NCBI RefSeq assembly: GCF_029369745.1
Contig: NZ_CP120210.1
Span: 4,464,001 to 4,528,000, forward strand
From: Amycolatopsis sp. QT-25
Lineage (GTDB): Bacteria; Actinomycetota; Actinomycetes; Mycobacteriales; Pseudonocardiaceae
Direction: 5' to 3'
Length of the DNA stretch: 64,000 nucleotides
In this document: piece by piece, positions 44,228 through 51,538 of the stretch
Layout of the letters: every line of letters starts with the position of its first letter
Position numbering within the stretch: the first letter of the stretch is position 1
The notes under the pieces: model-generated
The model's database searches: none
Told to the model about the DNA's origin: nothing
What the model saw: only the letters and a program-made list of their open reading frames with translations
Position numbers and translations under genes: made by a program

Positions 44228-44330
44228 AATACTGCAATGACACTTCGTGATGGCCGCGCCGGCGGTAGTGGCTGGTTCGGGCGCGGGCTTGGCTGGTTCG
44301 TCGCCATCGTGACCAGTGCATAGCGTGCTG
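44226..44330 (-). pseudogene. 3' fragment of an IS701-like transposase (copy 2)
   Basis: HWSRWRRTSQARARTSHYRR, RGHHEVSLQY-stop, related to the end of the fragment at 43718-43960. The MITE-like element abuts its stop codon. Confidence 0.55.
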
Positions 44331-44550
44331 GATTGTGTGCTGGACCCGCGTGGACCGTAGTTTCCTGGCCTCGGTGAATGGTGGCCGTTCATGACTTTCG
44401 TTCCCCCTGTGGGCCGGCATAGCTGTGGATCGGTATGCATTCTGTATGGTCGCGGTTCGCGCCGAGGCGCTACGGCTCGGAGTTCCGGGCTGACGATTCC
44501 GCCGGGTCAGTTCGTCTACGAATCGGCTTCGGCAGTGAATCGACAGAGGG

Positions 44551-45255
44551 ATGGAGTCCGACGTGTCCGACGACGACCTCGTACAATTCGACGCTCGGTT
44601 CCTCAGTGATCCGGACGCCGCCTACGCGACGCTCCGTGCCGAGAAATCTGTGCACCGTGCGGTCACGCCAGACGGTTCCCTCGTGTGGCTCGTGACGCGG
44701 TACGACGACGTCCGAGTAGCGCTCGCGGACTCGCGCCTGTCGCTGACAAACGAAACGCGGGCAACGGGTACAAGGGATTCGCCCTGCCGCCGGAGCTGGA
44801 CGCGAACCTGCTCAACATGGACGCGCCCGACCACACCCGCTTGCGACCGCTCCTCGGACGCGGATTCACCCGTGCCCGCGTCGAGGGTCTGCGCCTGCGG
44901 ATCCGTGTGATCACCGACGGCCTGCTCGCCACCCTCCCCGATACCGGCGAGGTGGACTTGATCGAGGCGTTCGCCGCGCCGCTGCCGATCACCGTGATCT
45001 GCGAACTGCTCGGGGTGCCCGCCGAGCAGTTCGCCCCAACTTCCGCTCCTGGACCGATCGGATGCTCGCCCCACCAGCGCCGAGGACATTGGCCTCGCGG
45101 TGAAATCCCTGTGGCAGTACCTGCTGCGGCTCGCGGAGACGAAACGCGCGGCCCCAGGTGAAGACTTCATCAGCGCGTTGATCGACGAACGCAACGTCGA
45201 GGCCCGGATATCGGAACCGGAGCTGATCAGCGCACTGTTCATTGCTTCCCCTTAA
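44551..45255 (+). pseudogene. Frameshifted, truncated cytochrome P450
   Basis: Three frames in succession make up the N-terminal half of a P450. They are FDARFLSDPDAAYATLRAEK with LVWLVTRYDDVRVALADSRL; then GFALPPELDANLLNMDAPDH and TRLRPLLGRGFTRARVE with ITVICELLGVPAEQF; then LLRLAETKRAAPGEDFISAL. It ends at TAA 45253-45255, before the oxygen-binding I-helix and the heme Cys loop. Two frameshifts plus truncation make it non-functional. Confidence 0.85.
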
Positions 45256-45552
45256 CGGTGGTGATCTCTCGTGTCCGAACGTACGGCCGCCAAGGGGGTG
45301 GAAACGATCCCGCGTGAGGGAAGACTCGGGGTAGCGCAGGCACCACCATGCGGCGTGACGCCGTTGAGGGACCGGTCGCGCCAGGGAGCAAGAATGGTTC
45401 GGGAGCCGGATGGAACAACGAACCCGAGGAGCCGCCGAACCGCTCCCGGACGGCGCAACGCTCCCCGGACGTCCGTCGCCGGGCCGGGCTTTGCGGCCGG
45501 CGGGCGCTGACGCTGGTGCACGCCGCCGTCCCGGGAGGGGCAGGGCACCACC
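45256..45552. other. Promoter interval of the two-component genes
   Basis: About 300 bases between the P450 remnant and the kinase gene. Long open frames cross it on both strands, but none shows a family motif. Confidence 0.4.
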
Positions 45553-46788
45553 ATGAAGGTGTCCGCACCCGGATGGGAGACTTGTCGGGTGATCACCCGG
45601 CTCCGGTCCAGTTGGTCCGCGATCCGGTACCTGGCGATCGGCGCGGCTTCTTCGATGGTCTCCTGGTTCGTGCTCGTCGGCATGCTGTTCGTGCTGCTGA
45701 TGTGCCCGTTCGGCGTCGGGATCCCGGCAGTGCCGCACGCGCTCAAGCTGATCAGGTACCCGGTCAACTTCGAACGCCGTCGCGCGGCGCGCCTGCTCGA
45801 CGAGCCCATCCCGGAGCCGTACCGGTCCGGGAACCCGGTGACCGACCCGGCGTCGCGACGGGACCTGGGGTGGCTCGCCTTCCACGCCGCCACCGGTTTC
45901 GTCATCGGCATCTTCGCCATCGCCTTGCCGCTCGGCGGGCTCCGTCAGATCGTCGCGGCCATCGTCTGGCCGGCGGTGGACGGCGGAGTGGAAAGCTCGT
46001 TCGGCTTCATGGTGACGTCGTGGCCGCTCGCGGCGCTCAGCGCGGTCACCGGCGCCGGCATGATCGCGCTCCTCTTCCTGTACCCCCGCTTGGCCCGGTG
46101 GCAGGCGTCCGTCGCGCGCAAGCTGCTCGCACCCGCGCCCGGTGTGGTGCTGACCGACCGCGTCGTCGAACTGGCCGCGTCGCGTGCCGCCGCGCTGGAG
46201 GCGCACGGCGCCGAACTCCGGCGGCTGGAACGGGACCTCCACGACGGGACCCAGGCGAGGATCGCCGCGGTGGTACTGCAGCTGGGGATCGCCGATTCGC
46301 TGTTCGACAAGGATCCCCAGCGGGCCAGGGAGTTGCTGGGCAAGGCGCAGGACACCGCGACCGGCGCGCTGGCCGAACTACGCAGCGTCGTACGGAGCAT
46401 CCACCCGCCGCTGCTGACCGATCGCGGCCTCGACGGCGCTGTCAAGGCGCTCGCCGACCGCTGCCCCGTTCCGTGCACAGTGGACGTCCTGAGCGACAGC
46501 CGTCGTCCCGCCGCGGTGGAGGCGGCCGCCTACTTCGTCGTCGCCGAGGTGCTGACCAACATCACCAAGCACTCCGGCGCCGAACACGCCTGGATCACCC
46601 TCGACGGCACCGCCGACACCCTGCTCATCGAAATCCGCGACGACGGCCACGGCGGCGCCGACGAAGCCGGCGGCTCCGGCCTGTCCGGGATCCGCAAGCG
46701 CGCCGAGGCGTTCGACGGGACCTTGCAGTTGTCCAGCCCCGCCGGTGGGCCGACCGTACTGAAAGTGGAGTTGCCATGCGGGTCGTGA
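45553..46788 (+). CDS. Sensor histidine kinase (HisKA_3 type)
   Basis: 411 residues. The N-terminal half has about four membrane helices in a sensor module of the kind found in many actinobacterial kinases (RYPVNFERRRAARLLDEPIP). The dimerisation box has the phospho-acceptor His in LERDLHDGTQARIAAVVLQL, the N-box is VVAEVLTNITKHSGAEHAWI and the G-box SGLSGIRKRAEAFDG. It overlaps the response regulator by 13 bases. An upstream GGGAGGGG is the probable ribosome binding site. Confidence 0.93.
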   Translation: MKVSAPGWETCRVITRLRSSWSAIRYLAIGAASSMVSWFVLVGMLFVLLMCPFGVGIPAVPHALKLIRYPVNFERRRAARLLDEPIPEPYRSGNPVTDPASRRDLGWLAFHAATGFVIGIFAIALPLGGLRQIVAAIVWPAVDGGVESSFGFMVTSWPLAALSAVTGAGMIALLFLYPRLARWQASVARKLLAPAPGVVLTDRVVELAASRAAALEAHGAELRRLERDLHDGTQARIAAVVLQLGIADSLFDKDPQRARELLGKAQDTATGALAELRSVVRSIHPPLLTDRGLDGAVKALADRCPVPCTVDVLSDSRRPAAVEAAAYFVVAEVLTNITKHSGAEHAWITLDGTADTLLIEIRDDGHGGADEAGGSGLSGIRKRAEAFDGTLQLSSPAGGPTVLKVELPCGS

Positions 46789-47423
46789 TCGTCGAGGACG
46801 ACGCGCTGCTGCGCGAAGGCCTGGTGATGCTGCTCAACACGTCCGGCATCGACGTCGTCGCGGCGGTGGACGATGTGGACGAGTTCCTCGAACTGGTCAC
46901 CGCCGACCGGCCCGACGCGGTGATCACCGACGTCCGGCTGCCACCGACCCACACCGACGAAGGTCTCCGTGCCGCCGTCAAGGCGCGGAAACTGCATCCC
47001 GGACTGCCTGTGCTCGTGCTGTCCGCCCACGTCGAAACCGGTTACGCGGCGGAGCTGCTGGCCGACGGCAAAGGCGCCGTCGGTTATCTGCTCAAGGAGC
47101 GGGTGGGGAAGGTCGAGAAGTTCCTGGACGCGCTCGACCGGGTCGTCAAGGGCGGCACGGCGATGGATCCCGAGGTGATCACCCAGCTGATGGCACACCG
47201 CCGGGCGACCGATCCCCTCGAAGGGCTGACCGCGCGGGAACGTGAGGTGCTCGGGCTGATGGCGGAGGGCTACAACAACACGACCATCGCCGAACTGCTG
47301 GTGGTGAGCGATGGCGCGGTGCACAAGCACATCCGGAACATCTTCGCGAAGCTCGGGTTGCCGGAGGACAGCGGGCATCGGCGGGTTCTGGCGGTGCTCG
47401 CCTACCTGGGCGGGAAGGGCTGA
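46776..47423 (+). CDS. NarL/LuxR-type response regulator
   Basis: 215 residues. Receiver: VVIVEDDALLREGLVMLL, phospho-acceptor Asp in AVITDVRLPPTHTDEGL (about residue 51), Lys in VGYLLKERVG. LuxR domain: LTAREREVLGLMAEGYNNTT, VSDGAVHKHIRNIFAKLGLP. It starts inside the kinase gene, so the two are co-translated. A long hairpin follows 45 bases after the stop. Confidence 0.95.
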   Translation: MRVVIVEDDALLREGLVMLLNTSGIDVVAAVDDVDEFLELVTADRPDAVITDVRLPPTHTDEGLRAAVKARKLHPGLPVLVLSAHVETGYAAELLADGKGAVGYLLKERVGKVEKFLDALDRVVKGGTAMDPEVITQLMAHRRATDPLEGLTAREREVLGLMAEGYNNTTIAELLVVSDGAVHKHIRNIFAKLGLPEDSGHRRVLAVLAYLGGKG

Positions 47424-47468
47424 GCGCCGGTAGGACTCGTGGGTGATGCGGGGAGGCCTAGCGCTGAA

Positions 47469-47523
47469 GTACCTGAAGGCCCCCTTCCTTGCGCTAGACG
47501 CAACGAAGGGGGCCTTCAGGTAC
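47469..47523. repeat. Long extragenic hairpin (REP-like)
   Basis: GTACCTGAAGGCCCCCTTC (47469-47487) is perfectly inverted at 47505-47523. Inside the 17-base loop TTGCG and CGCAA pair again, so the hairpin is almost continuous over 25 bp. It separates the response regulator from the convergent lipoprotein fusion. From memory this motif is frequent between genes in Amycolatopsis; it may serve as a bidirectional terminator. Confidence 0.8.
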
Positions 47524-47550
47524 CTGGCAGAAGGTTCGCCAGAACCGTCC

Positions 47551-47973
47551 TTACCACTCATGGGGCCGGCAAGCGGTACCGCGATGCTCCGCGATGATCT
47601 CCGCGTACCGGTGGCCGCTCGCCTTGACCGTGCGGACCTGGGTGTCGTAGTCGACCCGGACCAGCCCGAACCGTTTGCCCAGCCCGCTGTCCCATTCCGG
47701 GCCCTTGCCGGAGGTGGTGGCGGCGAGGATCCGGTTGAGCAGATCCGTCCACGGGACGACCTCGAGCTTGATCTTGATCCCGGAGGCCTTCTCGAACTTG
47801 TCGAGTTCGGGCCGCAGGACTGCCTTGTCGTTGTCGAGACTGATGCCCTGGTTGGACGCCCCATACACGAGCTCCTGGGGAGCACTGGACGGCGTGTCGC
47901 CGCCGCCACACGCCGCCGTGGCGACGGCCGCCAGCGTCAGGACGAGGGCGAGAGCGAGCTTTCCGATTCGCAT
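47551..47973 (-). pseudogene. Deletion fusion: sugar-binding lipoprotein N-terminus with beta-glucosidase C-terminus
   Basis: 140 residues. The N-terminal 95 are a lipoprotein of the ABC sugar-transporter solute-binding type: lipobox VATAACGGG, then FEKASGIKIKLEVVPWTDLL, NRILAATTSGKGPEWD. The last 40 are the ending of a GH1 beta-glucosidase: LGKRFGLVRVDYDTQVRTVK, ASGHRYAEIIAEHRG. The join is in frame at about GPEWDSGLG. In intact sugar operons these two genes usually flank two permease genes, so one deletion of a few kilobases would produce this fusion. It is not expected to bind or cleave sugar. Confidence 0.75.
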
Positions 47974-48302
47974 CGATGGTCCTCGGGGTGAGTGGCCAAG
48001 CCGCGTCCGGACCGTGTGATCCGGGACACGTCTTATTTCAGGGCTTGAGTTAAGGCTTGGCCAACTTCGCCGTCAAGACCTGGGCCACCCCTTTCACCCG
48101 CCTCGTTCACCAGGAGTTCCCACCTAGGACCGAGGGGCCGCGATCGACGGTGATCATCTTCTCGGGCCTCAGCCGTCGAGACCTTCGTTGAGCCAAGTTT
48201 CCGGCCGGGCAGGAGGAAACCGGAAAGTCCTGTTCGCGCCGAAGACGCACCGTACCGACACCGGCGCGGTGCGGGCCCTTTCGAGCGCGAACCCGAGCAC
48301 CG
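47974..48302. other. Interval without a recognised gene
   Basis: About 330 bases upstream of the lipoprotein fusion and downstream of the GntR gene. No coding frame is convincing. It would hold the old sugar-operon promoter. Confidence 0.4.
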
Positions 48303-48959
48303 TCACCTTCCGGCGAGCACGTCGAAGGCTTCGCCGCGGTGAACGGCGAACAGTTCGAGCGCCTTCTCACCGTCACGGGCACGAAGAGCGGACGCCAGCC
48401 GTCGATGTTCGGCCGGGATGCTCGCGAGGTAGCCGTCGGAGCTCACGCCGATCCGGGTCAGCAGGAACAGGTACACCTGGGACCGGATCGACTGCCACGC
48501 CCCGATGAGCCGTCGATGCCCGGACGCCGCGTAGACCGCGTCGTGGAAGTCGACGTCGCAGCGGACCATCTCGTGCTCGTCGCGTGCCCGGTCCATCCGA
48601 TCGACGACGTCGTCGATCGCGGCCAGATCCGCGTCCGACGCCTTCGCGACGACGAGCTGAACCGCCAGCCGTTCCAGCGCCGACCGCAGGCTGTCGAGTT
48701 CGGCGACGTCCACCTCGGACAGCGTGGTGACGATCGCGCCGCGGTGCCATTCGCTGCGGACCAGCCCCTCACGTTCGAGTTTGAGCAATGCCTCGCGCAC
48801 CGGACCACGACTGACCCCGAGCGCCACCGAAAGCTCGACCTCGCGCAACTGCGCGCCCGGCGGATAGGCGCCGCCGAAGATGGCGTCCCGAACCCGGTCG
48901 GCGACCTCGTCCGCCAGCCCGCGACGACGCGCCGGCACCACCCTGCCGGGTTCGTTCAT
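48303..48959 (-). CDS. GntR-family (FCD) transcriptional regulator
   Basis: 218 residues. Winged helix: LADEVADRVRDAIFGGAYPP, LSVALGVSRGPVREALLKLE, REGLVRSEWHRGAIVTTL. FCD domain: LDSLRSALERLAVQLVVA, VDFHDAVYAASGHRRLIGAW, IPAEHRRLASALRARDG. ATG 48959 has AAAGGGATCAGG upstream. It is divergent from a glyoxalase-family gene with a TGTTAACA palindrome between them. Confidence 0.93.
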   Translation of the reverse strand: MNEPGRVVPARRRGLADEVADRVRDAIFGGAYPPGAQLREVELSVALGVSRGPVREALLKLEREGLVRSEWHRGAIVTTLSEVDVAELDSLRSALERLAVQLVVAKASDADLAAIDDVVDRMDRARDEHEMVRCDVDFHDAVYAASGHRRLIGAWQSIRSQVYLFLLTRIGVSSDGYLASIPAEHRRLASALRARDGEKALELFAVHRGEAFDVLAGR

Positions 48960-49012
48960 CCTGATCCCTTTCGCTGGAACGGCCGATCGTAGCGACTTGC
49001 CCGCTTGTCTTA

Positions 49013-49022
49013 ATGTTAACAT
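49013..49022. promoter_or_regulatory. Putative GntR operator
   Basis: ATGTTAACAT is a perfect 10-base palindrome in the 99-base gap between the divergent GntR and glyoxalase genes, in an AT-rich patch. Confidence 0.5.
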
Positions 49023-49058
49023 CACGACAACTACCCGTCCGCCGGAAAGGATTTTCCG

Positions 49059-49490
49059 ATGACCGTCCTCGACTCCCCCATCCCGCGCTTCCACCTCGCC
49101 ATGCCTGTCGACGACCTCGCCGCCGCGCGCACCTTCTACGGCGAAGTCCTCGGCCTCGCGCAAGGCCGCAGCTCCGACACGTGGATCGACTGGAACCTCC
49201 ATGGCCACCAGTTCGTCACGCACCTCGCGCCGGAGCGGCCGCGACAGATCCACAACCCCGTCGACGGGCACGACGTGCCCGTCCCCCACTTCGGCCTGAT
49301 CCTCACCGTGCCGGAATTCCGCGAACTGGCGGACCGGTTGCGCGCGGCGAACACGTCGTTCGTCATCGAGCCCTACGTGCGCTTCGAGGGCCAAGCCGGA
49401 GAACAGTGGACGATGTTCCTGCTGGATCCGGCGGGCAACGCGCTGGAGTTCAAGGCGTTCACCGACGATGCGCAGGTCTTCGCCGCCTGA
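49059..49490 (+). CDS. Glyoxalase/VOC-family protein
   Basis: 143 residues. Two beta-alpha-beta modules typical of the vicinal-oxygen-chelate fold: FHLAMPVDDLAAARTFYGEV then LGLAQGRSSDTWIDWNLHGH, and PHFGLILTVPEFRELADRLR then FLLDPAGNALEFKAF. Probable metal ligands are His14-type (RFHLAMPV), His in VPHFGLI and Glu in ALEFKAF. AAAGGA lies 9 bases upstream. A dioxygenase or lyase acting on a diol or ketone substrate is likely. It may be the target of the divergent GntR regulator. Confidence 0.88.
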   Translation: MTVLDSPIPRFHLAMPVDDLAAARTFYGEVLGLAQGRSSDTWIDWNLHGHQFVTHLAPERPRQIHNPVDGHDVPVPHFGLILTVPEFRELADRLRAANTSFVIEPYVRFEGQAGEQWTMFLLDPAGNALEFKAFTDDAQVFAA

Positions 49491-49599
49491 CCCGCCGGGT
49501 CGGTCATAAGGGGCAGGAAATCCGACGTCCTCAAGACACGCGGTCGCCAGTCCTGGGCATGACACGTCTGCCCTTCGACTCATACGAGCCAACTCACTT

Positions 49600-49625
49600 A
49601 ATCAATAACCCTCATGTTATTGATT
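49600..49625. promoter_or_regulatory. AT-rich inverted repeat upstream of the cupin gene
   Basis: AATCAATAAC (49600-49609) is perfectly inverted as GTTATTGATT (49616-49625) around CCTCAT. Such an AT-rich 10+6+10 palindrome in this GC-rich context, about 95 bases before the cupin start, looks like a TetR- or MarR-type operator over the promoter. Confidence 0.65.
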
Positions 49626-49718
49626 TATGGCGCCTTCCGCGTTGATCGAGGCCTGGTGCCGGGAGAAGCTTGTCCTGTCAGCGAGCCTGCTGCACAAGGA
49701 AACCAAGGAGACACCACC

Positions 49719-50198
49719 ATGTTCGACCCCATCCTCCTCCGGGCCGCCGACGCCGAGATCGTCAGCGACGCGCCGGGCAGCGAAATCACCCTGCTGGCCG
49801 ATTCGGACACCACCGACGGGGGCTTCACCGCGAACCGCGCGACCTTGAAGAGCGGCGTCTTCGGCACCCCGGCCCACTTCCACACTCGCGCGACCGAGTT
49901 CTTCTTCGTGCTCGAAGGAGAACTCCAAGTCCTCGTCGAGGAAACCCTGCACACGCTGGAAAAGGGTGACTTCCTCGCCGTGCCGCCGAAGGTGCCGCAC
50001 GCGTTCGGGCCCGCCGCCGGCTCGGACGCCGACGTTCTGGTGACCTTCACACCGGGCATGGCCCGCTTCGACTACTACCGGCTCCTCGACCGGGTCGCGC
50101 GGGGCGAGGCCGACCCGTCGGAGATCGCCGCGTCCTCCAAGCAGTACGACAACCACTACGTCGACAGCCCGATCTGGCGTGCCGCGCGCGGCCAGTGA
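49719..50198 (+). CDS. Cupin-domain protein
   Basis: 159 residues with a single cupin: motif 1 GTPAHFHTRATEFFFVLEGE (H, H, E metal ligands) and motif 2 LAVPPKVPHAFGPAAG (His). ATG 49719 follows AAGGAG. Single-domain cupins of this size include quercetinase-like and anti-oxidant dioxygenases as well as sugar-binding proteins. The substrate is unknown. It carries its own operator-like palindrome upstream and is followed by a RidA gene tail. Confidence 0.85.
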   Translation: MFDPILLRAADAEIVSDAPGSEITLLADSDTTDGGFTANRATLKSGVFGTPAHFHTRATEFFFVLEGELQVLVEETLHTLEKGDFLAVPPKVPHAFGPAAGSDADVLVTFTPGMARFDYYRLLDRVARGEADPSEIAASSKQYDNHYVDSPIWRAARGQ

Positions 50199-50201
50199 GC
50201 C

Positions 50202-50324
50202 TCAACCGATGACCGCGGTCGCCTCGATCTCGACGAGATGTTCGGGTACGTCGAGTGCCGCGACACCGATCAGCGTGCCCGGCGGGACAGGGGTGCCACC
50301 CAGTGCGACGGCTGTACCGCGTGC
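50202..50324 (-). pseudogene. 3' fragment of a RidA-family gene
   Basis: About 40 codons: GTAVALGGTPVPPGTLIGVA, ALDVPEHLVEIEATAVIG-stop. The ending LVEIEATAVI is diagnostic of RidA (YjgF) enamine/imine deaminases. The sequence stops exactly where the hairpin at 50325 begins; the other ~90 codons are missing. Confidence 0.75.
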
Positions 50325-50373
50325 CGACGATGGAGGAATCGGGACGTTGAGTGTCCCGATTCCTCCATCGTCG
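50325..50373. repeat. 21-bp-stem extragenic hairpin
   Basis: 50325-50345 (CGACGATGGAGGAATCGG then GAC) is perfectly inverted at 50353-50373 around a seven-base loop GTTGAGT. It is unlike an actinobacterial terminator in length and perfection. It lies at the breakpoint of the RidA fragment, which suggests a mobile or recombination-prone palindrome. Confidence 0.85.
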
Positions 50374-50478
50374 AGAGGGCGTTCCGGATTCATGGGCACG
50401 CAACTGAGAATCCGCCAAGGAAGCCCTTCACGGACCACCGAGCCGGCGTGACGTGAGCGGGTCCGTGAGTCCCGAGTC

Positions 50479-51330
50479 CTACGGCAGCCGGACCACCCGC
50501 AGGAAGGCGGGCAACAGCCACGGCCGCGGACCGCTGACGACGATCTTGCGCGCCAATGCGGCACGCGCCTTGCCGACCCGGTGGAACAGCATCAGGTTCA
50601 GCGTCGGCGGGTCGAACGAGATCCGCACGTCGACCGGCCCGCCGGGCCGCTCCACCGTGACCTGGCCCCGGTGCAGCACCAGCACGACCGGGGACGTGTA
50701 CGCCGACCGGAACGCCACGGCGATCCGTCTTTCCCGCGACGGTTCGTCGGTGTCGAGAAGGTGGCCGGTGTCGTGGGACAGCACGCCCACCATGAAGAGG
50801 TCGAAAAACAGCGCCGCGTCACCCGGTGGCACCGTCCACGGCAGCTTCAGCGCCTTGGCGATGTCCCAGCCGTGGACATGCAGCTCGTTGACCAGGTGCG
50901 CGAGGACTCCCGCCAGCGGCACCTTCGAGTCCCCGAGCCAGTCCAGCGGGGTCGCCGGATCGGCGTCCTCGGTCACCCGCAGCACCTCGTCGATGTCAGC
51001 GAGCAGTCCCGCCACCAGGACGCCGATGTCGCGTTCGGGAAAATCCCGTAACACCATGGTGTTCAGCACGGAAACGGTGTCCACGGTGGTCTTTTCGAGC
51101 TGACTCTGCCCGCGGGCGGCCAAGAACGGAGTGCTGTCCGGACGCGCCAGTGACGTGTACATCTTCGCGATCGTCGCGACGTGGGCCACTGTGTCGGCCA
51201 CCGTCCAGTCCGCGGTGACCATCGCGTCCGGATCCGGAACGCGGGCCACCATTTCCGCGAATCGCGCCCCCGTCACCCGATAGGCGCGCCGCACCGACTG
51301 CCATCGATCCGTCGTGATCGCTGTGGTCAC
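50479..51330 (-). CDS. DinB/MDMPI-type (mycothiol-dependent maleylpyruvate isomerase-like) protein
   Basis: 283 residues from GTG 51330. The N-terminal four-helix bundle contains DWTVADTVAHVATIAKMYTS and LAHLVNELHVHGWDIAKALK, whose histidines match the metal site of the DinB/MDMPI superfamily. The C-terminal part carries a SCP2/MDMPI-C-like segment (VLVLHRGQVTVERPGGPVDV, LNLMLFHRVGKARAALARK). Mycothiol-dependent enzymes are an actinobacterial feature. The exact reaction is unknown. Confidence 0.85.
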   Translation of the reverse strand: MTTAITTDRWQSVRRAYRVTGARFAEMVARVPDPDAMVTADWTVADTVAHVATIAKMYTSLARPDSTPFLAARGQSQLEKTTVDTVSVLNTMVLRDFPERDIGVLVAGLLADIDEVLRVTEDADPATPLDWLGDSKVPLAGVLAHLVNELHVHGWDIAKALKLPWTVPPGDAALFFDLFMVGVLSHDTGHLLDTDEPSRERRIAVAFRSAYTSPVVLVLHRGQVTVERPGGPVDVRISFDPPTLNLMLFHRVGKARAALARKIVVSGPRPWLLPAFLRVVRLP

Positions 51331-51538
51331 GAGTCGATTTTACCGGTCAGGACCGGAAATCCTTCCGCTCTCGTGCTGTCCCGGCGCGCAGTGACCGTAC
51401 TCACTACGGAAATAGACGTGACACGCACCGACCCGCCCAGGCAGACTGAACGGCGAATCAGCCTCGCCTTCGCTGTCACCGTTGCCGTCGCCGAAGGCGG
51501 CCAACGCGGACTTGCGCCCTCCCAGGAGCCCTTCACAG

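Noticed and set aside
45348..47423. 691-codon plus frame ending at the response regulator
   Set aside because: Only the part from ATG 46776 is real; upstream it is out of frame with the kinase and Arg/Pro-rich.
47443..47991. 182-codon plus frame starting near the hairpin
   Set aside because: It translates the extragenic hairpin and the antisense of the lipoprotein fusion; no independent support.
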